From CAWAYR01 sp050250875 (GTDB lineage Bacteria > Acidobacteriota > Vicinamibacteria > Vicinamibacterales > UBA2999): a DNA stretch of 64,000 nt. Shown in pieces: positions 34,494 to 43,106 of the stretch. Position 1 is the stretch's first letter; each line of letters begins with the position of its first letter. The translations under genes and the position numbers were made by a program. The stretch covers positions 186,001-250,000 of the forward strand of contig JBFWNV010000003.1 in the NCBI GenBank assembly GCA_050250875.1, given 5' to 3'. The notes under the pieces were generated by a model, which ran no database searches, was not told the DNA's origin, and saw nothing but the letters and a program-made list of their open reading frames with translations.

Positions 34494-34782
34494 GATCGAG
34501 GAGATCCCGCCCGTATAATCGCACACTTGGCGGCGCGCCCGGCGCCGCCGCGAGGGAGGGAACGCCGCGGTGCCGCTCGAGATCACGACGTTCGCGCCGG
34601 CCTCGCTCGCGAGGCCGCGCGACCTTCACGACACCCGGCGTCGCGTGGCCAACGCGGCGGCGGCGGACGCGTGATGGCGCGGCCGCGTCCCGCCGCGTCC
34701 GGACGACGCCGGCCGCCCCTGCCGCGGGCGCCCCTGCCCCGCCAGACCGGCGGCCGTCACGAAGACAAGACCCGGCGGCCGA
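34494..34782 (+). other. Intergenic region with TATAAT, hairpin and possible short ORF
   Basis: A 289-base stretch between hflX and the MFS gene. The plus strand has TATAAT at 34514-34519, an 8-bp hairpin (GGCGGCGC/GCGCCGCC) beginning at 34529, a GAGGGAGGG ribosome-binding-like run at 34552-34560 and a GTG at 34570 opening a 34-codon frame to 34674. It is not known whether this is used. No clear promoter for hflX on the minus strand was found here. Confidence 0.4.
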
Positions 34783-36033
34783 TCAGGAAGCAGAAGCATC
34801 GGCGCCGCCCGTCGGAGGACGAATAGGCGCCGACGTCCGCATCCGCCACCAGACGATCGCCGCCACGCCCAGCATCAGCACGATGTCGGCCTCGAACACC
34901 ACGCGCAGCTCCGGCCCGCTGATGAAGCCGGCGACGATCGGGCTGGCGGCGAGGCCGATGAGCGACGCGGTCATCATCAGACCGAAGCCGGTGGCGTGCG
35001 CGTCGCGCGGCAGCAGCGCCCCGCCGGAAGTGTACGCTGCGGTCATGCCGACGCCGATGGCGGCGCCGGCGGCGGCCAGCGCCACCGCGAAGGCCGGCAC
35101 CGACGGCGTCCACACGATCAGCATCAGGCCGGCGGCGGTGACCAGCGCGGCGCCGGTGATCAGCGCCGGCGGGCTCCACCGCTGCAGCAGCGGCGCGGCG
35201 ATGCGGTGGCCGAGCGCCGCGGCCAGCGCGCTCACCGAGAACAGCACGCCGGCCACCAGCGGCACCTGCGCCGGCGGCACCAGCCGCTCGACGTAGAGCG
35301 GCAGGATCGGCCCGAAGCTGCGATCGACCAGCTGCAGGCCGAGGATGACGACGAACACCAGCCAGAAGCCCGGCGTGGCCGCCAGTTCGCGAAAGACCTC
35401 GCGCAGGCCGCGGGCCGCCGCTCGCGCCTGGCGCGTGCGTGGCTCGCGGTAGACGACGGCGATGGTGGCGGCGGCGACGAGATAGAACAGCGCCGCGACC
35501 AGGAACGTGGCGCGCAGCCCGACGAGCGGGGCCAGCACGCCGCCCACCACCGGCCCGACGGCCGGACCGAGCCGCTGGGCCACCTGCACAGTGCCGATCG
35601 CCGACGCCATCCGTTCGCGCGGCGCCGACTCGGCGGCCATCGACACGGTGAGCGCGCCGTAGCCGGCGAAGATACCAAGCAGCGCCCGCAGCGCGAAGAG
35701 CTGCCAGGCGGCGGTGACGAAGGCCATCGCCGCCTTGGTGACGACGAAGGCGCCGAGCGAGCGGATGACCAGCACCTTGCTGCCGTAGCGGTCGCCGACG
35801 CGTCCCCACAGCGGCGCGCTGACGGCGGTGATGGCCGGTGTCGCGCCGAGCGTGAGTCCGGTCCACAGCGCGATGTCGGCGACATCGGTCACGCCGAGCT
35901 CGCGGATGTAGAGCGGCAGGAACGGCATCACCAGCGTGAAACCCGCGAAGCCGATGCCGTTGGCCGCGGCGGCGGCCAGGACGTTGCGCCGCGGCGAGAA
36001 GGCGGCGCTCGAAGCGGACGCGTCGTCGCTCAC
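34783..36033 (-). CDS. Major facilitator superfamily transporter
   Basis: 416 residues, about twelve membrane helices. MFS motif A is visible after helix 2 ('PLWGRVGDRYGSKVLV'), and a second copy of the fold begins near residue 225 ('GFWLVFVVILGLQLVDRSFGPILPLYV'). The pattern 'MAAESAPRERMASAIGTVQVAQRLGPAVGPVVGG' in the middle is common in drug/H+ antiporters of the DHA1 type. It probably exports small molecules; the substrate is unknown. GTG 36033 is the start, with a GGGAGGG ribosome-binding stretch upstream. It lies 17 bases after glpX. Confidence 0.88.
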   Translation of the reverse strand: MSDDASASSAAFSPRRNVLAAAAANGIGFAGFTLVMPFLPLYIRELGVTDVADIALWTGLTLGATPAITAVSAPLWGRVGDRYGSKVLVIRSLGAFVVTKAAMAFVTAAWQLFALRALLGIFAGYGALTVSMAAESAPRERMASAIGTVQVAQRLGPAVGPVVGGVLAPLVGLRATFLVAALFYLVAAATIAVVYREPRTRQARAAARGLREVFRELAATPGFWLVFVVILGLQLVDRSFGPILPLYVERLVPPAQVPLVAGVLFSVSALAAALGHRIAAPLLQRWSPPALITGAALVTAAGLMLIVWTPSVPAFAVALAAAGAAIGVGMTAAYTSGGALLPRDAHATGFGLMMTASLIGLAASPIVAGFISGPELRVVFEADIVLMLGVAAIVWWRMRTSAPIRPPTGGADASAS

Positions 36034-36050
36034 GCCGGCCCGCGCCCTCC

Positions 36051-37040
36051 CTAAAAGCGGATGCGGACGGACGGTCCGGCGTACACCTGGATGCTGTCGA
36101 TGAAGCGGATCCGGTGCGGGTTGTTCTGCATGACGATCGAGCTGGTGCGGATGCCGTCGCCGAAGAACCGGACGCCCTTGAGCAGACTGCCGTCGGTGAC
36201 ACCGGTGGCGGCGAAGATGATGTTCTTGCCGCGGGCCAGATCGGCCGAGGTGTAGACCCGGGCGGTGTCGGTGATGCCCATGGCGTGGCAGCGGGCCTCG
36301 TCCTCGGGCTTGGCGATGACCAGCCGGGCGAAGATCTCGCCGTTGAGACACTGCATCGCCGCCGCCGTCAGCACCCCTTCCGGCGCGCCGCCGGTGCCCA
36401 TCACGGCGTGGACGCCGCTGCCGGACACCGCCGCGGCGATGCCGGCCGACAGATCGCCGTCGCCGATCAGGCGAATGCGCGCGCCGGTGGCGCGGATGTC
36501 GTGGATCAGCTTCTCGTGCCGGGGACGGTCGAGCACCACCACGGTCAACTCGTCGACCTGGCGACCGAGCGCGCGGGCGATCGCCCGCAGGTTCTCGCGC
36601 ACCGGGGCGTCGATGTCCACCAGATGCTTGGAGCTGGGCCCGACCACCAGCTTCTCCATGTAGAGATCGGGCGCGTGCAGCAGCCCGCCCTCGTCGGACG
36701 CGGCCAGCACCGCGATGGCGTTGGGCGCTCCGGTGGCGCACAGATTCGTGCCCTCGAGCGGGTCGACGGCGATGTCCACCTTGTCGTAGCCGCGCCGGTC
36801 GCCGTTGCTCTTGCCGGCCAGGCCCACCTTCTCGCCGATGTAGAGCATCGGCGCTTCGTCGCGCTCGCCCTCGCCGATGACGATGGTGCCGTCGATCGGC
36901 ACGGTGTCGAGTTCGCGGCGCATGGCTTCCACCGCCGCCTGGTCGGAGCCGTGGCGGTCGCCCTGGCCCATCGTGTGCGCGCAGGCGATGGCCGCCTGCT
37001 CGACGACCCGCAGGAACTCGAGGGAGAGGTCGGATTCCAT
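36051..37040 (-). CDS. glpX: Class II fructose-1,6-bisphosphatase
   Basis: 329 residues from ATG 37040 ('MESDLSLEFLRVVEQAAIACA'). The metal and substrate motifs of GlpX are present: 'IVIGEGERDEAPMLYIGE', 'DIAVDPLEGT', 'GTGGAPEGVLTAAA' and 'KNIIFAATGVTDGSLL'. It hydrolyses fructose-1,6-bisphosphate to fructose-6-phosphate in gluconeogenesis. Upstream ATG codons would prefix 28 residues not shared by the family. A perfect 9-bp inverted repeat lies 54-79 bases upstream of the start. It is followed by the MFS gene. Confidence 0.95.
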   Translation of the reverse strand: MESDLSLEFLRVVEQAAIACAHTMGQGDRHGSDQAAVEAMRRELDTVPIDGTIVIGEGERDEAPMLYIGEKVGLAGKSNGDRRGYDKVDIAVDPLEGTNLCATGAPNAIAVLAASDEGGLLHAPDLYMEKLVVGPSSKHLVDIDAPVRENLRAIARALGRQVDELTVVVLDRPRHEKLIHDIRATGARIRLIGDGDLSAGIAAAVSGSGVHAVMGTGGAPEGVLTAAAMQCLNGEIFARLVIAKPEDEARCHAMGITDTARVYTSADLARGKNIIFAATGVTDGSLLKGVRFFGDGIRTSSIVMQNNPHRIRFIDSIQVYAGPSVRIRF

Positions 37041-37093
37041 GGCGGGGCCTTGCGTCGTGCGCTTCCGGGCGTGGGACATGGCGTGCGACTCCG

Positions 37094-37119
37094 GCGATCC
37101 GCAGGCAACCGCGGATCGC
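37094..37119 (-). repeat. Inverted repeat upstream of glpX
   Basis: GCGATCCGC (37094-37102), eight-base loop, GCGGATCGC (37111-37119): a perfect 9-bp stem. A second palindrome, ACCCTG-TG-CAGGGT, lies at 37124-37137. On the minus strand a TTGACG -35-like hexamer (37124-37119) sits between them. Either an operator pair or an attenuator for glpX is possible; there is no T-run. Confidence 0.6.
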
Positions 37120-37166
37120 GTCAACCCTGTGCAGGGTAATGACTTACGGACAGACGAGCGATCCTA

Positions 37167-37964
37167 TCACAGGCCCGCGCGGCGCAGCCGCACCGGCGCG
37201 CCGGCGGCCAGTCCGAGCACCGTGGCGGCACGGCCGCCGCTGACGGCGATCTCCAGCCGGTCGCTGCTGCCGAACAGTGCGCAGACCGATCCGGCCGGCA
37301 CGTCGGCGTAGGTGTCGACCAGGCGCGGCACGATGTGCGGCCCGGCGGCGATGTCGATCCCGCCGCCGCGCAGCAGCCGCTCCACGGCGGCGCGGCCGAT
37401 GTTGGTGACGAGGTTGCCGAACCGATCGACCAGCTCGACCTCGCCGTCGACGCCGTCGGGCCGTTCCACCACCGCCGGCCACTCCAGCCGCACCGGCGCC
37501 GCCACGCTGCGGCCCAGCGTGGTGATCGCCGCGCCCCTGGCCAGCCACGCCGCGGCGGGCGCGAACCGGTCGCGGCCCTCGAACGTGCGGCTGATCGTCG
37601 GCCGCGCGAACTTGCGCTCAGTCAGCTCGACGACGCGTCGGGCCGGCGTCTCGTCGAGCACGGCGCTGAGCACGCCGTTGTCGGGAGCGACGAAGCGATG
37701 GTCGCCGGTGTCCACGGCGAGGCCACGACGGGCCGAGCCGACGCCGGGATCGACGACGACGAGGAAGACCGTGCCGGCCGGGAAGTAGCGGTAGGACGCG
37801 GCCAGCTGCCGCGCGCCGGTGCGCACGTCGTGCGCCGGCACCTCGTGCGTGATGTCGACCAGGGCGGCCTCGGGGCAGATGCCGAGCACCACGCCTTTCA
37901 TGGTGCCGACGTAGTGATCGACGGTCCCGAAGTCGCTGAGCAGCGCAATCAGGGGGCGTGACAT
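37167..37964 (-). CDS. SAM hydrolase (adenosine-forming), DUF62/chlorinase-fluorinase family
   Basis: 265 residues from ATG 37964. The N-terminus 'ALLSDFGTVDHYVGTMKGVV' and 'TVFLVVVDPGVGSARRGLAV', together with 'FVAPDNGVLSAVL' and 'TFEGRDRFAPAAAWLARG', are the SAM-binding motifs of the family. 'DRFGNLVTNI' in the C-terminal barrel is also typical. Most members hydrolyse SAM to adenosine and methionine rather than halogenate it; the halogenase loop insertion is not evident. It lies between the methyltransferase-like gene and glpX. It could limit SAM or recycle it, which fits its methyltransferase-like neighbour. Confidence 0.92.
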   Translation of the reverse strand: MSRPLIALLSDFGTVDHYVGTMKGVVLGICPEAALVDITHEVPAHDVRTGARQLAASYRYFPAGTVFLVVVDPGVGSARRGLAVDTGDHRFVAPDNGVLSAVLDETPARRVVELTERKFARPTISRTFEGRDRFAPAAAWLARGAAITTLGRSVAAPVRLEWPAVVERPDGVDGEVELVDRFGNLVTNIGRAAVERLLRGGGIDIAAGPHIVPRLVDTYADVPAGSVCALFGSSDRLEIAVSGGRAATVLGLAAGAPVRLRRAGL

Positions 37965-38002
37965 GCGCGTCTCTCCACGTCGAGCGCCGCCGGCGGGCGG
38001 GC

Positions 38003-38686
38003 TCAGACGCCGGCGAGATAGGCCGGCTTGCGGAAGATGATCTCGCGCATGTTGGTCTTCATCAGGAACGAGTCCGACACGCGCAGGGTCTCGAACAGCT
38101 TGATGATGTCGCGGTTCTGCAGGCTGCGCTGCCGGGCCTGCGTCCCGCCGTAGTGGCGATAGCGCAGCGTGCCGCGATCGACGACGACGTACTTGGTGTA
38201 GAGCGCACGGCCGGGTTCGACCGCCGTGCTGAAGAAGCCGAGCAGCGAGCCGTCGGCGACGAGGAGGCGCGCCAGCGTCGCCGCCAGCGCCGTCGCCGCG
38301 GCGCGGTCGAGGAAGTCGAACACGTCCCAGCACAGGATGCCGTCGATGCTGCCGGGCTCGCTCTTGAAGCGCGTGCGGAAGAACTCGGGCAGGCGATCGA
38401 GGGTGCCGGCGGCGCCGTGGCGCTCGATGTCGGCGAAGAGATCCTCGACCCGCAGGCGGCAGCCGAGCTCTTCGCCGAAGAACGAGACGTTGGCGCCGAC
38501 CACCGGACCGAGGTCGAGCAGCACCGGGGCCGGCTTCGCCGCGACGTTGGCGAGGAACTTCGGGAGCGCCTTCGTCGGGTAGACGAGCTCCGGCGTATCG
38601 GGCGACGCCGGCGCCGCCGACGCGCCCGACGGTTCGGCGCGCCGTCCGCCGAACCGGGACAGGAGATCGTGCAGTCCGCCAGCCAC
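38003..38686 (-). CDS. Methyltransferase-like protein of unknown function
   Basis: 227 residues, GTG start. 'PAPVLLDLGPVVGANVSFFGEELGCRLRVEDLFADI' (residues 52-86) reads like the first strands and helix of a class I methyltransferase fold, but the glycine-rich SAM loop is weak (GPVVGAN). 'IDGILCWDVFDFL' is the motif IV position, and 'LLVADGSLLGFF' the motif VI strand. The C-terminal 60 residues contain 'NRDIIKLFETLRVSDSFLMKTNMREIIFRKP', reminiscent of hypothetical proteins next to bactofilins. Catalytic activity is unproved. It sits between the bactofilin and the SAM hydrolase, all on one strand. Confidence 0.7.
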   Translation of the reverse strand: MAGGLHDLLSRFGGRRAEPSGASAAPASPDTPELVYPTKALPKFLANVAAKPAPVLLDLGPVVGANVSFFGEELGCRLRVEDLFADIERHGAAGTLDRLPEFFRTRFKSEPGSIDGILCWDVFDFLDRAAATALAATLARLLVADGSLLGFFSTAVEPGRALYTKYVVVDRGTLRYRHYGGTQARQRSLQNRDIIKLFETLRVSDSFLMKTNMREIIFRKPAYLAGV

Positions 38687-38738
38687 AAGCGAGGCTCCGG
38701 ACGCGGAGGCTGGGGTCCGCCCCCCGCGCCGCGTCGGA

Positions 38739-39254
38739 CTAGACGCCGGCCTTGGCCGGCACCGGCGCGGCCGGGGCCGCGTCCTTGACGGCCGGCTTGG
38801 CGGCCGACTTCTGCTGCATGTCGATGGCGCCGCGGAAGTGCGCGCCCTCGGCGATCGCCACGCGCGGCGCGGTGACGTCGCCGTCGACCGAGCCGTTGTC
38901 GCGGATGTCGACTTTCTCCGAGGCGGTGACGTTGCCGGTCACCTCGCCCAGCACGATCACCTGCTTGGCGAAGACCTCGGCGCGAATCTTGCCGTTGGGG
39001 CCGATGGTGAGCGTGTTGTCGCGCAGCTCGATGCGCCCCTCGACATTGCCTTCGATGGTGAGATCCTCGCTGCCGCTCAGCTCACCCTTGATGACCACAG
39101 ACTTCCCGATGTTCACGTTGTCCCTCCCCGTCATCGCGTGCGGGCGATGTTCGCCGCCACTGGGGACGGCAGGTGAATGCGCCGCTGCCGGGGCAGGGGC
39201 GGGTGCCGGTGCCGGGGGTGCGGCCGGCTTGGGCGACTCGTCACGCTTCCACAT
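38739..39254 (-). CDS. Bactofilin (polymer-forming cytoskeletal protein)
   Basis: 171 residues. A Pro/Ala-rich flexible N-terminus (1-40) is followed by the bactofilin right-handed beta-helix core (about 45-145): 'NIGKSVVIKGELSGSEDLTIEGNVEGRIEL', 'LTIGPNGKIRAEVFAKQVIVLGEVTGNV' and 'VDIRDNGSVDGDVTAPRVAIAEGAHFRG'. A Lys/Ala/Pro-rich tail ends the protein. Bactofilins polymerise and organise cell shape or polar structures. ATG 39254 has a GGGAGGA ribosome-binding site and a promoter at 39342-39371. It starts the run of methyltransferase-like, SAM hydrolase, glpX and MFS genes. Confidence 0.94.
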   Translation of the reverse strand: MWKRDESPKPAAPPAPAPAPAPAAAHSPAVPSGGEHRPHAMTGRDNVNIGKSVVIKGELSGSEDLTIEGNVEGRIELRDNTLTIGPNGKIRAEVFAKQVIVLGEVTGNVTASEKVDIRDNGSVDGDVTAPRVAIAEGAHFRGAIDMQQKSAAKPAVKDAAPAAPVPAKAGV

Positions 39255-39341
39255 TGCGTCTTCCTCCCGATGCGGACGTACAACCGCCCGCGCTGCTCGC
39301 CGTGGTGACCTGGGGAAGGGCTCCTGGAACGAAGCCCGGCC

Positions 39342-39371
39342 AGTATAGGCACCACGGGAAATCGCTGTCTA
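39342..39371 (-). promoter_or_regulatory. Promoter of the bactofilin gene
   Basis: Minus strand TAGACA (39371-39366), 18-base spacer, TATACT (39347-39342), followed by an 80-base leader with a GGGAGGA ribosome-binding site. Confidence 0.55.
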
Positions 39372-39381
39372 CCCCATTTGT

Positions 39382-39410
39382 TTGCTGACGTTTAGACCGG
39401 GTGTTACGAT
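39382..39410 (+). promoter_or_regulatory. Promoter of the cysteine desulfurase gene, leaderless
   Basis: TTGCTG (39382-39387), 17-base spacer, TACGAT (39405-39410), then exactly seven bases to the GTG start at 39418. The start site would coincide with the start codon. It is divergent from the bactofilin promoter. Confidence 0.55.
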
Positions 39411-39417
39411 CCGGGCA

Positions 39418-40574
39418 GTGTCGCGCATCTATCTGGACCACAACGCGACGACGCCGCTCGTGCCGGCCGCGCTCGATCGGCTCACGGCAGTCGCCCGCGA
39501 CACCTGGGGCAACGCGTCGAGCGTCCACCACTTCGGCCAGCAGGCGAAGGCGGCGCTCGACGACGCGCGGGCCCAGGTGGCGGCCCTCCTCGGCGCCGAA
39601 CCGCCCGAGATCGTCTTCACGGCCGGCGGCACCGAGGGCGACAACGCCGCGATCCGCGGCGCGCTCGAGGCGCTCGAGGCGTCGGGCCGGCGTCATCTGA
39701 TCGTCTCCGCGATCGAACACGAGGCCGTGCTGCAGACCGCCAAGTCGCTGTCCCGGCGGGGGTTCGAGGTCACCGTCCTGCCCGTCGGCGGCAGCGGCGT
39801 CGCCGACCCCGAGGCCTTGCGCGGGTTGATGACCGATCGCACGGCCCTCGTATCGGTCATGCACGCCAATAACGAGATAGGCACGGTGCAGCCGGTGGCC
39901 GCCCTCGCCGCGGTCGCCCACGCCGCCGGGGCGCTCTTCCATACCGATGCCGTGCAGACCGCCGGCAAGGTGCCGGTGGACGTCGCCGCCCTGGGCGTCG
40001 ACCTGCTGTCGATCTCGGCGCACAAGTTCGGCGGTCCCAAGGGCGCCGGGGCGCTGTGGATCCGCCGCGGCGTCCGAGTCCTGCCGTTCGTCACCGGTGG
40101 GCGCCAGGAGCGCAACCGCCGCGCCGGCACCGAGAACGTCCCGGCCCTGGCCGGCATGGGCGCGGCCGCCGAGCACGCCCGGCACCATGCCGCCGCGGCG
40201 GCGCCACGGGTGGCGGCGCTGCGCGATCGACTCGAGGCCGGCGTACTCGCCGGCGTGCCCGGCACCGCCGTCAACGGCGAGCGCGCCGCGCGGGTGCCCA
40301 ACACCACCAACATCTCGTTCGATCGCGTCGAGTCGGAGTCGTTGCTCATCGCCCTCGACCTCGAGGGCATCGCCGTGTCGTCGGGCTCGGCCTGCTCGTC
40401 GGGCACGCTGGAACCGTCGCACGTCCTCAAGGCGATGGGCTTTCCGCACCATCGCACCCTCAACTCGCTGCGCTTCAGCCTCGGCAGCGCCACCACCGAG
40501 GCCGAGATCGATCACGTCGTGGCGGTGCTGCCCGGTCTGGTCGAGAAGCTGCGCAAGCTGGCTCCGGCACGGCG

Positions 40575-40578
<4 letters not shown>
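39418..40578 (+). CDS. Cysteine desulfurase (NifS/IscS family)
   Basis: 386 residues from GTG 39418 ('SRIYLDHNATTPL'). Class V aminotransferase fold with 'TAGGTEGDNAAIRGAL', 'HANNEIGTVQPV', 'HTDAVQTAGK', the PLP lysine in 'SAHKFGGPKGAGAL', and the active cysteine in 'SSGSACSSGTLEPSHVL'. It removes sulfur from cysteine as a persulfide. The next gene, mnmA, overlaps its stop (ATGA), so its likely job is to supply sulfur for tRNA 2-thiouridine; Fe-S assembly is also possible. An upstream in-frame TTG would add 12 residues lying across the promoter and is rejected. Confidence 0.95.
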
Positions 40579-41645
<1,067 letters not shown>

Positions 41646-41650
41646 GAACC

Positions 41651-41692
41651 GGGGCTCGGGGCTCGGGGCTCGGGGCTCGGGGCTCGGGGCTC
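41651..41692 (+). repeat. Six perfect tandem copies of GGGGCTC
   Basis: GGGGCTC repeats six times (41651-41692), beginning six bases after the mnmA stop codon. The inverse complement, CCCGAGCCCCGAGCCCC, occurs at 41773-41789, so a long hairpin can form in the transcripts from either side. Confidence 0.95.
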
Positions 41693-41772
41693 GGGAAAGA
41701 GCAAACACCTTCCCACCAGGCAGGGAGCGCCCTTCAGACGAGCGTCAGTTCCGCCTTACGGGCTTCCCGAGA

Positions 41773-41789
41773 CCCGAGCCCCGAGCCCC
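41773..41789 (-). repeat. Inverted copy of the GGGGCTC repeat
   Basis: CCCGAGCCCCGAGCCCC pairs with the tandem array at 41651-41692 across an interval of about 80 bases. It lies just before the trxB stop codon. With the array it may form a bidirectional transcription-terminating structure between convergent operons. Confidence 0.7.
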
Positions 41790-41795
41790 GGCCGT

Positions 41796-42743
41796 TCAGT
41801 GTCCGACGCCGCTCAGGAAGCGCTCCGCATCAATGGCCGCCATGCAGCCCGACCCGGCGGCCGTGACCGCCTGGCGGTAGACGTGATCCTGCACGTCGCC
41901 GGCGGCGAACACGCCCGGGATGTTGGTGCGCGGGCCGTCGTGCGTCTTGATGTAGCCGTTGGCGTCGAGGTCGAGCTGGCCGGCCACCAGCTTGGTATTG
42001 GGGATGTGGCCGATGGCGATGAACACGCCGTCGACCGGCAGTTCGCTGACCGCGCCGGTCTGCAGGTTGGTCAGCACCAGGCTCGACACCTCGCCCTTGG
42101 TCACGTCCTTGATGTCGGTGACGGCGGTGTTCCAGACGAACGAGATCTTCGGGTCGTTGAGCGCCTTGTCCTGCATCACCTTCGAGGCGCGCAGCGTGTC
42201 GCGGCGGTGGATCACCGTGACGTGCGAGGCCAGCTTGGCGAGGTAGATCGCCTCTTCCATCGCGGTGTCGCCGCCGCCGACGACGGCGACGTGCCGGCCC
42301 TTGAAGAAGAAGCCGTCGCAGGTCGCGCAGGTCGAGACGCCGCGGCCCGACAGCTGCTTGTCGACCCCGAGGTCGAGCCACTTGGCCGAGGCGCCGGTCG
42401 CGATGATCAGCGCCTGGGCCGTGTAGACGGTCTTGCCGACGGTGATCGTGAATGGCCGTGCCGAGAGGTCGAGCGCGGCCACGTCGCCCTGGACGATCTG
42501 GGCGCCGAAGCGCTCGGCCTGGGCGCGCAGCTCCGCCATCAGATCCGGGCCGAGGATGCCGTCGCGATAGCCGGGCCAGTTCTCGACCATCGTGGTGAGC
42601 ATCAACTGGCCGCCGGCTTCCACGCCTTCGATCACCAGCGGCGCCAGGTTGGCGCGCGCCGTGTAGAGCGCGGCGGTGAGGCCCGCCGGGCCCGAGCCGA
42701 TGACGACGACCTCGCGGTCGGTGGGGGTCGCCGGCGCGCTCAC
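41796..42743 (-). CDS. trxB: Thioredoxin reductase
   Basis: 315 residues from GTG 42743. FAD-binding GSGPAGLTAA, the redox pair in 'STCATCDGFFFKG', NADPH-binding 'VVGGGDTAMEEA' and the C-terminal 'GVFAAGDVQDHVYRQAVTAAGSGCMAA' are all present. It reduces thioredoxin with NADPH. Its start overlaps the trxA stop (GTGA), and trxA and glgA precede it in one operon. The reductase belongs to the low-molecular-weight bacterial type. Confidence 0.97.
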   Translation of the reverse strand: MSAPATPTDREVVVIGSGPAGLTAALYTARANLAPLVIEGVEAGGQLMLTTMVENWPGYRDGILGPDLMAELRAQAERFGAQIVQGDVAALDLSARPFTITVGKTVYTAQALIIATGASAKWLDLGVDKQLSGRGVSTCATCDGFFFKGRHVAVVGGGDTAMEEAIYLAKLASHVTVIHRRDTLRASKVMQDKALNDPKISFVWNTAVTDIKDVTKGEVSSLVLTNLQTGAVSELPVDGVFIAIGHIPNTKLVAGQLDLDANGYIKTHDGPRTNIPGVFAAGDVQDHVYRQAVTAAGSGCMAAIDAERFLSGVGH

Positions 42744-43063
42744 AGGTGCTTGTCGATCATGCGGGCGAGGTCGTCCTTCGCCGCCAGCCCGACCACCGAG
42801 TCGGCCAGCTGGCCGTTCTTGAAGAGCAGCAGCGTCGGGATGCCGCGCACGCCGAACTTCGGCGCGGTGGCCGGATGGTCGTCGATGTTCATCTTGGCCA
42901 CGGTGACGCGGCCCGCGTATTCCTCGGCCAGCTGATCCACGGTCGGCGCCAGACGCCGGCAGGGAGCACACCACTCCGCCCAGAAGTCCACGAGCACCAC
43001 GCCCTGCTTCACCGCGGCGTCGAAATCGCCGTCGCCGAGGGTCTTGATCTTGTCCGAAGCCAT
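42740..43063 (-). CDS. trxA: Thioredoxin
   Basis: 107 residues. 'VVLVDFWAEWCAPCRRLAPTVDQLA' contains the redox-active WCAPC; the usual G/Pro variation gives CAPC rather than CGPC, a known alternative. 'RGIPTLLLFKNGQ' contains the cis-proline. It is a cytoplasmic disulfide reductase. A GGGGAG ribosome-binding site precedes ATG 43063. The gene lies 43 bases after glgA and overlaps trxB. Confidence 0.97.
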   Translation of the reverse strand: MASDKIKTLGDGDFDAAVKQGVVLVDFWAEWCAPCRRLAPTVDQLAEEYAGRVTVAKMNIDDHPATAPKFGVRGIPTLLLFKNGQLADSVVGLAAKDDLARMIDKHL

Positions 43064-43106
43064 ATTTCTCCCCAGTGGTTCTGATGCCGCTCGCCCGTGA
43101 CCCGTG

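Noticed and set aside
37094..37119. Rho-independent terminator after the SAM hydrolase gene
   Set aside because: The hairpin is real, but no T-run follows on the minus strand; it is recorded as an inverted repeat instead.
38739..38830. Second histone-like tail in the bactofilin
   Set aside because: The Lys/Ala/Pro tail is short and typical of bactofilin termini, not a separate domain.
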